Shown here: positions 33,284-45,208 of the stretch, in pieces
How positions within the stretch are numbered: the first letter of the stretch is position 1
Layout of the letters: each line of letters begins with the position of its first letter
Source: Perognathus longimembris pacificus
Lineage: Eukaryota > Chordata > Mammalia > Rodentia > Heteromyidae
Reading direction: 5' to 3'
NCBI RefSeq assembly: GCF_023159225.1
Contig: NC_063167.1
Span: 18,231,360 to 18,295,359 of the forward strand
Length of the DNA stretch: 64,000 nt
The notes under the pieces: generated by a model
Database searches by the model: none
Seen by the model: only the letters and a program-made list of their open reading frames with translations
What the model was told of the DNA's origin: nothing
Translations under genes and position numbers: made by a program

Positions 33284-34569
33284 TTCATGCTGTTTTGAAT
33301 CAGGCTCAAGCCTGCTTAGCCTGGGATGGGCTTGGTTTTCATCCCAGCCTTATTAGGTGAGTTCCTCAAGCAGCCTTTCCTGCTCTCTTCCCAAGGTTCC
33401 TTTGATTTCACTTTGGAACTCTTAACTATTGCTTCCACCCACATTCCATTGGTCCAAGCAAGTCATATGGCTGAGTCTAAAGAAGGACTGGGACCCATGC
33501 CCTGCCTGTGACCGTGCTCTGCAAGGTCACATAGCAGGGGCAGGAAAGGAGTGAGGAGCTGGCAACCCAAACCCAACCCACTGATATGCCATTCAGAATG
33601 AAATCACTGAAGACCCAGGCCCCCAGTTACCCAACTGGGCTATCCCAGTGCTGCAGTCACCCTGTCCTTTTAGTGTCTTATAGTCATCTACTGTTCAATG
33701 TCCAAGGGACTCTAAGAAAGTCTACAGATTTCCCCGGGCTCTGGGTCTCCCAATCACTACTTCCTATAGTTTTTATTTTCTGCTCAATTCTATCCATCTC
33801 CTTCCTGTGCTTGTCTCTCCACCTCCATCCACCCCCACGATGTGCTTAGGGCTCATGTGTGAATAATCAAAACTCCTGCCTTGCTTGGCTGAGCAAAAAG
33901 CCATCTATTTTCAGCTTCTACTCCGTAGTGTTATAAAATGCTTGTGTGTGTGGGCTTTTAGTCCCCGCCCCCTGTTAACTCAGTAACATTGTGAGGCAGG
34001 GTAAACTACCTGTGCGGTAAAGAGTTTAAAGAGTTATTTATCTTACGCCAACCACTCCTCTCTGGAGCTGTGGTGTTGGGGGAGAACTCTTACTTTATTC
34101 TTGCTGTTTCTGTTAACCTATGAAGAGTCTGTGGCAAGGAAATCAGTTTATTGTTGAGACTAGTCTTTTCCAGAACTTAACCTTGACACATCTTTGGAGC
34201 CACTATCTGCATCTGGCAGCTGTGGGAGGAGAAGCCATGTTGGATGGAGGTGGTTATGTGAAGGAAGGAGCATTCTAGTAGTTGCTGGTTTCTTCCCTCT
34301 GGAGCCCACCCTTCTTGGTGAGCCTGGAATTTTTGTGACTCTTTTGGAGTCACCAGCCACTATTAACAACTCTACCAGAGCATTGGCATGGGGGGACTGG
34401 ACTGTCCCAGGCATGGTGGGAAGCATGGTTACCTGACCCACTCACTTCATAACTGCTGGTGGCTGTTCTAAAATCTAGTCTGTACATAAGTAATTTCCCT
34501 CTCTTGATTCAGTTCCCCCAACTATGAAGTAAGCACATCTCAGTTCAGTTATGCTTCATTGATTCAAAC
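33284..34569. other. Unique interval, nothing recognised
   Basis: Contains repeat-free sequence near 33955-34060 with gttaactcagtaacattg and agttatttatcttacgcc. No gene supported. Confidence 0.4.
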
Positions 34570-34815
34570 TTTTTTTGCATGTATATGTGCTGGTACTGGG
34601 ACTTGAACTCAGGGGCTGAGCACTGTCCCTTAACTTTTCTACTCAAGGCTGATGATCTACCACTTGAGCCACAACTCTACTTCTGGCCTTTTGGTAGTTA
34701 ATTGGTGATAAGAGTTTCATGAACTTTCCTGCCCGGGCTGGCTTCAAACCACAATCCTCAGATTTCAGCCTTTTGAGTAGGTAGGATTCCAGGAATGAGC
34801 CACTGGTACTCAGTT
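34570..34815 (-). mobile_element. B1-like + Geo SINE
   Basis: Antisense Geo ('gctggtactgggacttgaac') and B1 ('ctgcccgggctggcttcaaa', 'gtaggattccagg') halves, both nearly complete. Confidence 0.9.
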
Positions 34816-35481
34816 GGCTCAAACTTCTAAGTATGGAACAAGCCACTCCTGGCTGCTGGCCCCATATAGGTCCTGGGGAGCACAGCGAATGCATGTTCCC
34901 ACCTTTGAGGGTCTCACAGTATGGAAGGGGAGACAGATGATAGGATTGTTCAGGGCTCACGGTCTCTGCTTCATCTTAGCCTTCAACGTATGAGGAAAGA
35001 TGGGTCTAGAAGGGCTTTTAGGTGGTGGCTCCTGGGCTGTACCAGACAGAGGGTCCTGCAGCACCTGCAAGCTTTGCCGCTCATGCAGGTTCCAGCCATG
35101 CCCAGGGCGAGTCTTCGGGGACTGTGGAATCCTAGGCAGAGACAAGGCTGCTTCATCTCCAGTCCGGATTGCTAATCAGGACTCACCTGTGGTTGGAGGA
35201 ATGATTACCTGTCAAGGTTCATTTGAGCTGCAGATCCCCTTTTTTCACTACATATCCCTGGCAGCTGCTGCAGGGCTGCTCCCCAGGAAGCAAGAAAGAG
35301 GACAGAAATTACCTTCTATACCTTGCTGCTTATTGGGACTGGCAGTCAGAGAAGAGCTTGTGTCGTGCCAAGTGTGATAACAGAACTGTCATGGTTGGTG
35401 GACACACTGACCCTGGGAGGTAGGTGGGGAGGGTTTCAGGAAACTGTGGAATTGTTGCAACTTGAGCCACCTCTAATTTGA

Positions 35482-35483
<2 letters not shown>
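34816..35483. other. Unique interval, nothing recognised
   Basis: The 125-codon plus frame at 35000-35377 has no recognisable domain. Confidence 0.45.

Positions 35484-35539
<56 letters not shown>
35484..35539. repeat. (GT)n microsatellite
   Basis: About 28 uninterrupted GT units. Confidence 0.97.
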
Positions 35540-35540
<1 letters not shown>

Positions 35541-35575
35541 TGACTCTTACATTATTCCTTAAAGATCCAGCCCCA

Positions 35576-35764
35576 GGGGCTGTGAATATGGCCTAGTGGT
35601 AGAGTGCTTGCCTCGTATACATGAAGCCCTGGGTTCAATTCCTCAGCACCACATATATAGGAGAAGCCAGAAGTAGCGCTGTTGCTCAAGTGGTAGAGTT
35701 GCTAGCTTTGAGCCAAGGACAGTGCTCAGGCCCTGAGTTCAAGCCCTAGGACTGGCAAAAAAAA
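35576..35764 (+). mobile_element. IDL-Geo SINE
   Basis: Sense dimer: IDL 'ggggctgtgaatatggccta ... cagcaccacatatatag', Geo 'aagccagaagtagcgctg ... gccctaggactggc', A-tail. An 11-bp TSD atccagcccca lies at 35565-35575 and 35765-35775. Confidence 0.95.
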
Positions 35765-35775
35765 ATCCAGCCCCA

Positions 35776-37114
35776 CTGGAGGTCTGGGCTTATATATCTA
35801 TACAGGACCAGTGATGTGACCTCCAGATATGTTACTTCGCAGAGACAGCAACTCATCAGAATAATGATTGCATCCATCAGGACCCTTTTAAAGGTTGTAA
35901 GGGGAAAAATGTAAAAGAGGAAGTACAGACTTAGCAAGTGAAAAAGTCTGTGAAAATTTCAGGAATGGGTGGATCTGGGTGCTTTGGGAACCTATCATTA
36001 TAACTTGGTTCTACTGTTTCTCATTTCTCTACCAGATGAACCTACTCTTCCAAGAGGCCTCTAGAAACGTCAGCAGAAGAGTTTCACTAGCTAGCTCAGT
36101 AATTTTGACGAGGTCTCCAGGTAGAACCTCATTGGTTAGTGCTGAATCCTGTGCCAATCCTAAGCCAGTTACTATGGCCCCAGGAGTGCAATATTCTATT
36201 TGAACTGGCCAAAGCTGTGCACCACCATTTGGGGGCCCAGCACACAAGAACCTGGGAAGCATGGCCACAAAAATGGAGGTGGGTCCCTAACAAAAGTGGA
36301 GGTGCCATAACTCTAAAGAAAGGGGGAGTTAGTTTCAAAATTACCTCTTCAGCAAAGATGAGACTCAAAAGGTTTATTAGTTAATAGGCCCAGGACACTG
36401 ACCAATCAGAAAGGAGACTGCCAGAAAGGGCAGAGCTTCAATGAAAAATTACCCCATAGGATGAATAGCTGGAAGAGGTCAGGAAAGGACCTAGGTCTGC
36501 ATGTCGACATCCTGGCACTCAGTGTGGAATCCATACAACCCCAAAGGATTTTAGGTATCATACATCTGCTCTGGTTGGCCCAGTGAGTCTGGGCATACAT
36601 TTTACTGCCTTAGTGGCTCTGCACTTGCCCAGCCCTTGCTCTTTTGGATCCACACTTGTTGTTGGCTTGAGCAGCATCTTTAGGAGCTAATGTCATTCTC
36701 ATCAAACCTTTGCTACCAAGTGTGAGCTACTGCCTGGCCACACAGCTCACGCCCTGTGAGGTAGGTTCTAGAAGACAGTGTGGTAACAGTTCTCAGTGAT
36801 GGGCCAGCGTGGTCCTGGCCCATTTTCCCCATGCTGGTTGGCTGTTGGCTTTCACAGCCTCCAGCCTTAGACTTCCTTATCTGTACCAACATGAGCATAA
36901 TACCAGGTATCTGTCACTTGCTGGTGCCATCTCAGCACCAGAGGGAGTCATTTTGTACGGGTGAGGGGGGTGGTAGGGCCTCATCTGGATTCTGGTGAGT
37001 TTTGAGACATGGGCAGTGGGTCTTGAGAGGTGGCCCTGAAATCATCCTGTCCGGAGAATCCACAATGTGATGGGCTCTCTGCTAAGAGTTTTATCTGGTC
37101 TTCCTCAGTTGGAT
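35776..37114. other. Unique interval, nothing firmly recognised
   Basis: Bases 36220-36600 contain short internal similarities (aaaaatggaggtgggtccct versus aaaagtggaggtgcc) and could be an unrecognised LTR-type repeat. No exon supported. Confidence 0.4.
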
Positions 37115-37335
37115 GTCATATATTATAGGTCAACTCTCATCTCTGAAGATGAGGAAATTGAGGCACAGAGTGGAAGTCACTTTATTCAAGTCTATCTACT
37201 TGCTGATCGACAGAGCCCGATTTCCTTTTAATTCATTAAATAATCAATTAGGCAGTATTGGGGTCTGACCACAGGGCCCTGCACTTGATAGACAGGTACT
37301 CTACCACTTGAGCCAAACCTCAATGCTTTTTGCTT
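37115..37335 (-). mobile_element. MIR fragment followed by ID-like SINE fragment
   Basis: 37115-37205 is antisense MIR ('gatgaggaaattgaggcaca'). 37248-37335 is an antisense ID monomer ('tattggggtctgaccacag', 'ctaccacttgagcc'). Confidence 0.65.
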
Positions 37336-39184
37336 TAACTCATTTTTCAGATAGGTCCACATTCTGGACCCCAGTGCAGAACAGGGAACAGGCCTGACCC
37401 ATGCTTTGCCCTTACAGCTGACTCTTTGGAGGAAGGGTGGTAACAGGAGAGGAATGCTCTGCACATAGGGAGAGTATCAGAGCAAAACATCCCTGAGGAG
37501 GGAAGTGGAGGGAGCTGTGGCCAGTCTTGTTCCCTGTTCCACACTGGAGTCCAGAGCACATCAAGGCACATGGTAGGGTAGGGCCCTGTAACTGCTCCTG
37601 TACCAGTAAACCTGAACACACGCGACCATATCCACCACACACATGGGCTGTGACAGTTAGACAGCATGCATGTGCCCAATAAGTGAGTATATATGATGTG
37701 TTAGACGTGAGACTGATTCTCATCACATATATGCACATGAAGTACATGCAGGTGCACAGGACCTGTGTATGAATTACCTACCGGTATGGAACCAACCCCT
37801 ATGATGCCATCGTAGGCTCTGCACAAGGCTGTTTCTCAGCCAAAGGCCTTGTCTTTATCCTTCCTGTCAGTCATGCTCCTTCCTGGGCAATGACTTGCTG
37901 AAGGGTGCCATTATCCACCCAGATCGAAACCTTGGTGAACCAGGCCTGAGTGCTTCTGGCCCACAGTCCTGCTGGCGCCCTCCCCAGCAAGCTGTGGGAC
38001 AGACTTCCCTCCCTTGTGCTGTGGGGGAGGTGGAATCACATGCTTCGGCCATTTGGGAGGTGCAGAGGTCCTGAGCAGGAGCGTTGATGGCTGATGTGAG
38101 ACCCTCAAGTTCTCTGTCCATCTGCTGCAGTGACCAGTGAGGTGCCAGGTGGTGGTCACACTGTCACCTGGGTCCCTGAGCACAGACTGCACTGGGCAGG
38201 GCCTCAGCTGAGCTCACTGGACACAAAGTCTGAGCAGCACACTTGCGCTGAGTGGGGGCTGTCGGTCCTGCGGCAGAGCCGCCTCGCTGCAGGACACAGT
38301 GACTGGGGCTGTGAGGGGCCCCTGCCACTGCAGAATGACAGCTCCGCAGGGTGGAGTGGCCGGCTGTGGCTGGTGGCATTCAGCCCCTGTCACTCCTCTC
38401 CTTCCTGCAGGGGGATGGCAAGGACTCGGTCCCATCCTCTCCATACTAGCCATGACCTCAGGCCAGCACTGCCCCTCTGTGACTCGATTTTCTCCTGACC
38501 CATGGGGACACCAGGGACTTCCCTCCCCAGCACCCACATGGGCTCCTGAATAATTAAATGATATGAAGAGTGTGATTTGAGCGTCCAGCTGCTGTTAAAG
38601 TGAGGACACTGATTGGCTGCTGTCGGGGTCCTTTCCCAGCCCCTGCCTCTGGCCTCTAGTTTCCTGGCTCTGGAAGCCTCCTGGGAAGGTGGCCCTGGTC
38701 ACCCAGAGCCATTACCACCCCTCAGGTGAGGAAATGTGAAGCTTGCCTGCTGTCACATTTAATGCAGGCTCCAAGCCAGGTCACTTAGTCACTGTCATCT
38801 GTCCCCTCCCTCGGATCTCACATCTGGCTCCTTCCCACTAATGAGGCTCCCGGGAGCCTGCAGGCTCTACCTGGATCTTGTTCCTCCTGGCCCTTCCTGT
38901 CACACCCAGAGAAAGGGGGCAATCAGGCTATCCGTCAGCCAGAGGAAGTGAGCCTTGCGGATGTGACACTGGCTAGGGGCTGCTTTTCTGGTTTGGCCAA
39001 TTTTGAGCTGCAGAGTCCTGGTTATGGTCTTGTGGTACCATCTTCCCTACCCACCAGGCATGTGACTCATGACCTGCAGGAAACCCAACTCAGGGCATTG
39101 GGACATGATTGAGATAATTCTTGGGAAAGGTAGGATCAGTAATTCTCCCCACAGGCAATTTAATACTCATACATGCACCTTGGA
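37336..39184. other. GC-richer unique interval around 38 kb
   Basis: The most GC-rich unique part of the window (about 38100-38520), but CpGs are sparse and no CpG island is evident. Overlapping frames of 71-122 codons on both strands carry no recognisable domain. Bases 38547-38600 (gaataattaaatgatatgaa, gctgctgttaaagtgagg) look conserved but are untested. Confidence 0.4.
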
Positions 39185-39213
39185 ATAACATCACCGGGAG
39201 CCTGTGGTAGATA

Positions 39214-39244
<31 letters not shown>

Positions 39245-39580
39245 TTTGTATTTCCCAGCCTTCTTTGCAGTGGTGGAGTTCATGTCACATGACATGACTA
39301 CTTTTGACTAATGGATGGTGAGCAGAAGCAGTGAACTTTGTACCATGTGACTACTTTTGACCAATGGCTGGTGAGCAGAGGCAGTATCTGTCACTTCTAG
39401 GCTGTGGAGGCTGAAGCGTATGTGACATGTCCATTCCTCCCTTTCCATGTGGCAGTGACCTATGCTGCCTGATCTTGACAGGGTAGATACAAGATGGAGA
39501 AGAGAGATGTATGTACAGTGTGCAGACATTGAGCTGTCAGAGTTGAAGGGTGGTGGCAGCATTGAGTCTGTGGTCTGACC
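39185..39580 (+). mobile_element. Ancient LTR/MER-like repeat with internal duplication
   Basis: Shares 'cagccttctttgcagtgg', 'ggtgagcagaagcagtg' and 'atgtgactactttt' style motifs with 18906-19330, implying the same family. It contains an (ATT)n run (39209-39243) and a 53-bp tandem duplication (39295-39400). Confidence 0.45.
39295..39400. repeat. 53-bp tandem duplication (two units)
   Basis: Unit 1 39295-39347 and unit 2 39348-39400 both start tgactacttttgac and share ggtgagcagag/agcagt. About 75-80 percent identical by eye. Confidence 0.8.
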
Positions 39581-39584
39581 CACT

Positions 39585-39700
39585 GACCGCTTAAGTCTAT
39601 GAGCTCTGCATGGCCAAGGACCTTGTCTGACTTTTGTGGTTCAGGTCCTGTTGCGCTGTCTCCATTGTCACTTCCTCATGGAACGTGTCTTTTCTAGCAT
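39585..39700 (+). mobile_element. L2 3'-end fragment
   Basis: 'tctatgagctctgcatggcc' and 'aaggaccttgtctgactttt' are the L2 terminal motif. Confidence 0.6.
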
Positions 39701-40064
39701 TTACCCTCATCGTGAGTGGTCTTGGACCCCCTACCCCCTACCTGAGAGGTACCTGCCCCTACTCAATTGCATTAGGGCCTCTCCTATCACTTTAGTGAGG
39801 AAAGATCAACTTTGATCTAAGGTGACCACAGGAATTTGGCACATGGATGTTTGAGTCAAGAGAGGTTGCCAGGCAAATGCTCTATCAACAGCCGAGATCC
39901 AGTAGTAGATCAGCTCATCCCACGGGTCATTCTTCCCTGGATGATGGTCACTTGCTTCTAAACTTTTCACCAGGCTTCACATTTGTATTCCCAGATCAAT
40001 CTTCTAGACTGGACACCAGAGGACTCTTTCTTAGAGTTGAATCTGGTTCGGTCCCTTCTCTGAT

Positions 40065-40255
40065 GAAGAGCAGTGTGGTTAAGATCATGGCTCCAGGCCT
40101 AGAGAGCCTGGCTCAAGTCTCTTCCACCACTTAATTTCTGTGTGGCTTGTGGTAACTTACCTAACCTGCTTTGTGTCTTTATTTCCACGACTCTTCATGG
40201 AGATTATAGTGATAACTTCCTCCCAGACTTCGTGTAGGATCAAATACTTCCTGGT
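40065..40255 (+). mobile_element. MIR, near full length
   Basis: 'gtgtggttaagatcatggct', 'cttccaccacttaatttctg', 'gtaacttacctaacctgctt' and 'gtaggatcaaata' match MIR from 5' head to 3' core in order. Confidence 0.85.
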
Positions 40256-40429
40256 CTTTATGTTTTGTAGAAAATAGCTTAAGGGGCTCAGGCTAAAGCC
40301 TGAGTATTTCTCAGGCCTGGCCCTGGAGACGGGAGCCCAGAATCCTTGCTTAGCTCTCTGACCCCTTCTGCTGCTTCTCAACTTGACTTTCCAGCTACCT
40401 GCCTGTTTCCCAACACACTAAAAACAAAT

Positions 40430-40700
40430 GCTCTTCCCTAAAGCACTGAGAACCCAAGTGTGACCCAAATCCCATCAAGAGCCTCACAGTGACTCCAGAT
40501 GGCTACACTTGCTAGCCAGTGTTGCTAGACTCTTCCTACCCAGCCTCACCCGGGCCTCATCCTCCTGCTCAGCCTCACTCTGGTCCCCTGTAGCCCAGCC
40601 CTGACCCCCAGGAAGTCTTCTTTCTTTGAGTCTGCACAGCCCCCTGGGGACTCTGCCAGTTTGCCTTTGTCCTGCCCTCTGCAGCTAGTCTGTCTCCTCA
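40430..40700 (+). mobile_element. L2-like fragment
   Basis: 'cccatcaagagcctcacag' and the following C/T-rich segment resemble L2 upstream of its 3' end. Low-identity call. Confidence 0.45.
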
Positions 40701-41042
40701 GTCCTGCAAGATAACAAGCTCTGCTAAAGGGTGTAATTCATAGACAGGATGCAGAAATTCTGCTTCAGACTTTGCTGGTAATTACTGGCACTGTGGAAAT
40801 TGCAGGGATTAGAAAGTCCTCTGAAAACCAGGATGATTGTGTCACCCAGAAAGCACAAAGGAACAGAGACTTCTGCACAACAAGGTGGGCAGAATTTGCA
40901 TATATTAGAGGCCAGTACAGGCCCATTCATCCCAGGGGTACAATGACCTTCTGGGGTTGTGAGGAGACAGGAAAAATGGAGGGAGTAATGGGGTATCTAC
41001 TGTGGTGGTTTGGTGAAAGATTGTCGTTAAAAGTTAATTCAA

Positions 41043-41377
41043 CTGGGCATGGGTGGTTCAGGCCTCCTAATCCTAGCTATTTAGCAGGCTGAAACTCTTT
41101 TTTTTTTTTTTTTGCTTATAGCTTCTTTTTTTTTTTTTCCAAATTTTTATTATCAAACTGATGTACAGAGAGGTTACAGTTTCATACGTTAGGCAATGGA
41201 TACATTTCTTGTACTGTTTGTTACCTTGTCCCTTATCTATGAAACTCTTATCTCCAATTAATCACAGAAAAAGCTGAAAGTGGTGCTATAGCTCAAGTGA
41301 TAGAGTGCTAGCCTTGAGCAAAAGGAGCTCAGGGATAGCACTGAGGCCCACAGTTCAAGGTCCAGGACTGGCAAAAA
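41043..41377 (+). mobile_element. B1-like + Geo SINE split by an L1 insertion
   Basis: Sense SINE with a 14-bp TSD aaaagttaattcaa at 41029-41042 and 41378-41391. 5' piece 41043-41099 (actgggcatgggtggttcag ... ttagcaggctgaaactctt), 3' piece 41240-41377 (gaaactcttatctccaatta ... gtccaggactggc). The B1 half has an internal deletion that predates the L1 insertion. Confidence 0.9.
41100..41239 (-). mobile_element. 5'-truncated L1 3' end inserted in the SINE
   Basis: T-rich start (reversed poly(A)), then 'ttattatcaaactgatgtac', 'agaggttacagtttcatac' and 'ggatacatttcttgtactg'. The same 3'-UTR sequence occurs at 52735-53125. A 10-bp TSD tgaaactctt lies at 41090-41099 and 41240-41249. Confidence 0.85.
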
Positions 41378-41391
41378 AAAAGTTAATTCAA

Positions 41392-42058
41392 TTAATATAT
41401 CTCAGGGATCATGCAAGCGAATCTGGTGTTCAAGGTCAGACAATATTCCTTCTCCTTCTCTCCTTGCTCACATCCAACATTGCTAGGAAGCATGACACCT
41501 GCACAAGGTCATGCAGCTGGTCCCTGGAAACCTGGGACTAGCATAGAGGCTTGCTGATGCAACGTTCATCCACCTTCACACTGTACCACTGTTTGATGTA
41601 ACTGAAAAATTCCCTCTAAAAGTGGAGTGGTGAATAGGCTGAGTTTCACTTCTGGGGTCATCTGGGAAAGTCTTCCTGTAGTGCAACCTTAGAAAGATGC
41701 AAGGGGGAAAAGGAAGAGCACTGGGATCGATTAGTGATGTCTGCCTTGGGTGGTAGTGCAGCAATAGTGGCAGTGCCTTGCATTTGCCATGTAAGTCGTG
41801 AATATAATGAAAGCCAAGGTTGGAGAGGATTTTGGCTGACATATCAGATGTGTCCTTGAGACTGGCAGGGTGTCTTTGAGTACCAGCTGCTCTTACCTAC
41901 GGTGACCATGTGATTTGGTCCTATGCTCAGGTCCTGCTTTCTGTAGCTGACATCCATCACTGTCCTGCCCTTAGTGACAGTCTTGCTTACTTGCCAGGTC
42001 TGCTAAGTGAGAGGATGAAAGAGACAATGGGCCAGGAAGCATTGTATTTATAGGTTAG
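41392..42058. other. Unique interval, nothing recognised
   Basis: No repeat or exon supported. Confidence 0.45.
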
Positions 42059-42072
42059 AAATGATGCATTAG

Positions 42073-42339
42073 TGCCGGGCACTGGTGGATCATACTTATA
42101 ATCTTAGCTACTGAGGAATCTGAGATTGCTGCTCAAAAGCCAGCCCAGGCAGGAAGCTCCATAAGACTTTCATCTCCAATTAGCTAGAAAAAAAAGCCAG
42201 AAGTGGAGCTGTGGCTCAAGTGGTAGAGTGCTAACCTTGAGCAAAAAAGCTAAGGGACAGTGCTCAGGCGCTGAGTTCTCAATATTGGCACAAGAAGAAA
42301 GGAAGGAAGATAAAAAGAAAGAAAAAGAGATAGAAAGGG
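42073..42339 (+). mobile_element. B1-like + Geo SINE with A/GGAA-rich tail
   Basis: Starts 'tgccgggcactggtggatca', Geo half 'agccagaagtggagctgtgg', and an unusually long A/G tail (42290-42339). TSD aaatgatgcattag/aaatgatgctttag (1 mismatch in 14) at 42059-42072 and 42340-42353. Confidence 0.92.
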
Positions 42340-42353
42340 AAATGATGCTTTAG

Positions 42354-43139
42354 ATATTTGAATCTCATGTTTCTCTCAAAGATAAAACTAATAAGAAATA
42401 GAATATCAAGGAAGTATGCTTTTCTTACTTTTTAAATTGAAACCAGGAATGACCACGGTTCCAAACCACAAACCCTGACACTCTTCTCCAAATACTGTGA
42501 ATTCCAGAGCAGAACACAGAGGAAACAGAATCCGTGCACATATCCCAAGTATGTTTTGTAGACAGGAAAGCTGAGGTTTTCTGGGATACATCCCAAAATA
42601 AGTATTGCAATCTTGGTGACTTTATCCAAATGTCCTTGGCTTAGAGCACTGGAACACGCCAGCCTCCTTAGAGGCAGCGCTGGGCCACCCTGGCAGTGGG
42701 AACAGCAAATCCAGAGCTGTGTTTCCCTCACCAAGGAATAGCTGCTGCTGCTGTGGTGAGAGCTGGCCTGAAACCAACCCCAAATGCCAACCACACACTG
42801 CTCAAGGCAAGGCATTGCCCCCAACCCCCAGCCGCCCATCTGAAAGGGACTTGAAAGGGAACCCACACAGGAGCTCAGGGACTCTGCCAGGCAGGAGAGG
42901 ATATGCCCAGAGGCAGAAGGAGAAAGCGCACAAGAGAAGATGCCCCAGGATGCAGTGAAACAGCATGCTCAGCCTAGGCCCAACAAATATGAGAATGGAA
43001 GTGAAAGCTAAGAGGTTGTTTTTAAGAATGAAATTAAAAAAATAAAGACAGACAGACAAGGGAAAGAGGGAGAGAGGGAGTGAAGGAGAGAGGGAGAGAT
43101 AGATAGAGAGAAACATTAAAACCACATTAAAAATACCAA
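42354..43139. other. Unique interval, nothing recognised
   Basis: A purine-rich stretch lies at 43045-43112. The 144-codon minus frame (42432-42866) has no recognisable domain. Confidence 0.45.
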
Positions 43140-43480
43140 TAAGGGCTAAGTGTGGTGGTGCATGCCTGTAATCTTAGCTGCTCAGGAGGTAGAGATAGGA
43201 GGATTGAGTTCCTGGGTCAGCCTAGATGAAAGACATCATCATTGTGATTATTATAATGTTTAAGATTACTGAGATCGTATCTGTAGTGTGGTAATCGGTG
43301 CCTGTGGTCTCAGCTACTTGGGAGGCAGAGGCAGGAGTGTCGGGGTCTGAGGTTGACTGGGGCAAAAGCAGAAGACAAATGAGAGCAAGAGGACTAAAGG
43401 CGTTGCTTAGTGGATAGAGTACCTGCCTGGAGAGCCTTGAATTTAAACTCTAAACTGCCAAAAAATCAAGAAAGGAAAAC
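43140..43480 (+). mobile_element. Two old B1/ID-type SINE pieces in tandem
   Basis: 43143-43235 is a B1 half ('gtggtggtgcatgcctgtaa'). 43283-43460 is a second B1 ('ggtgcctgtggtctcagcta') followed by an ID half ('ggcgttgcttagtggataga'). Confidence 0.7.
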
Positions 43481-43966
43481 GCACAGAAAAAAAGACAATA
43501 ATTAAGGAAGAGTCCACTACAGAGGAGAATGCTGAGGACAAGCTATAGAAAGACACATCATTAAATAGAAAAGAACGATATCATTTTATCTTAAATTTTG
43601 GTGTCAAAGATTAGAGAGATGAAAGGAAGAAAAGACACACAAGGCTTACCCGGTGACTACACATTCTATAGGGCAAGAGGTATAAAAATACCCAGATATA
43701 CTAAAAAAAACCCAGGTGGACAATGAAAAGAGCAGGGGCTGAGCATGCAAAAGCCATGCAGACGGAAGTGCAAAACCCAGGGGCGGAGCCCTGTACTGTA
43801 ATAACTGCCCTCCCAGAGGTCTCCATCAGGCTCCTCTTTGGAGACCCCGCTGCGGATGGAATGTCTCACTACTTTCAGGCTTTCTTTTCATTTTCAAATG
43901 AACTTATTCTGTTCATCAGGTTGAAGACAAGGCTGCAAGAAATAACTGAACATGAAAAAAAAAAAT
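43481..43966. other. Unique interval, nothing recognised
   Basis: A-rich in its first half, with no clear element. Confidence 0.4.
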
Positions 43967-44215
43967 GAGGCAAAGCACTGGTGGCTCATGCCTGTAATCC
44001 TAGTTACTCAGAGAACTGAGGTCTGAGAATGGCAGTTTGAAGCCAGCCCAGGCAGAAAAGTTCCCATGAGATTCTTATCTTCAGTGAATCCCTGAAAAAC
44101 TGGAAGTGGAGCTGTGACTCAAAGTGGTAGGGCACTAGCTTTGAGTGAAAGAGCTCAGGGACAGTACTCAGGCCCTGAGTTCAAGCCCCAGGACTGACAA
44201 AAAAAGAAAAGAAAA
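43967..44215 (+). mobile_element. B1-like + Geo SINE
   Basis: 'aaagcactggtggctcatgc', 'gaagccagcccaggcagaaa' and 'caagccccaggactgac', then A-rich tail. Full length. Confidence 0.92.
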
Positions 44216-44366
44216 ATATATCTGGTTTGTACAGGTGGAGAAAAGCTAGGTCCAGCCAACTTCTGTGTGACACCAAAGGACAGAGCAGGACCCCCAGGAT
44301 GCCGAGGGAGAGACAACACAACATTCAACTCACACTTGACCACATGGTCTTCCAAGTAAAAAAGGC

Positions 44367-44640
44367 AAGCCGAATGCTGCAGGCTCACGCTTGTAATCCT
44401 AGCTACTCAAGAGGCTGAGATCTGAGGATCATTGTTCAAAACCAGTGGGGGCAAGAAAGTCTGTGAGATTCTTATCTCCAACTAACCACCAAAAAGTCAG
44501 TAGTGGAGCTGTGGGTTCGAGTGACAGAGCACAATCATCATTTTTTCCCCTTTTCTTTTTAGAAAAAACTAAGGGACAGAGCCCAGGCCCTGAGTTCAAG
44601 CCCCAGGACTGGAAAAAAAGACACCCCCCCCAAACCAAAC
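44367..44640 (+). mobile_element. B1-like + Geo SINE with internal T-rich insertion
   Basis: Full-length sense copy ('tcacgcttgtaatcctagct' to 'caagccccaggactgg'). The Geo half is interrupted near 44535-44566 by a T/C-rich block (catcattttttccccttttc). Confidence 0.88.
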
Positions 44641-45208
44641 AAAGCAATGGGGATCAGGAAATAGAACACTTATGACTCTTTCCAGAAAACAATTCTATTA
44701 ACAGAAACTTGCAATTAAAATAGAATGAAGGAAAATCTATGACTAAAGGTTAAAGAGAAAGGAAAAATGAAAGAAAGGAAGGAGGTGGGGGGGTGGGGAG
44801 AGGGAGAAAGAGATGGCGGCTGAGAGCCAATGCCCAAAGCTAATTCTGTTTAACTGCAGAATCTGCCCTAAATGGTCACTGAATTCTGCTTTCATAGGAT
44901 CATGAACTGCTATAAAGCCTTTTATAAGGAACAATATAAGTTGAACTATGCTAACTTCCTAACCTTCATTACCAGGGAGATAATAATTCAGTTTAAAATC
45001 AAAACATATTCTTTCTTTTATGAAGCCATGACCACAGCATCTTAATATTTTGCAAGTTTCTTCTTCATTGTGAAAGTGGTTTTAGGAAAGAAAATCTCCT
45101 GTGAAGCAAAATGCATCTGAAGTTAATATTGATTCTAGTTTCATCTTCATTTTCAGCGCTTCTGTTAAGTAACAGTATATCTAGTACTTTTCAAGTTAAA
45201 AATTGAAT
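44641..45208. other. AT-rich unique interval, possible conserved element
   Basis: A G-rich run with quadruplex potential is at 44785-44803. Bases 44950-45190 are AT-rich and repeat-free (gagataataattcagtttaa, ttaatattttgcaagtttc). Confidence 0.35.

Noticed and set aside
35576..35764. tRNA genes within ID/IDL SINEs
   Set aside because: The tRNA-Ala-like half is SINE sequence with a decayed cloverleaf, a fused Geo monomer, an A-tail and a TSD.
38100..38520. CpG island or promoter
   Set aside because: GC-rich, but CpGs are too sparse and no first-exon-like structure is visible.
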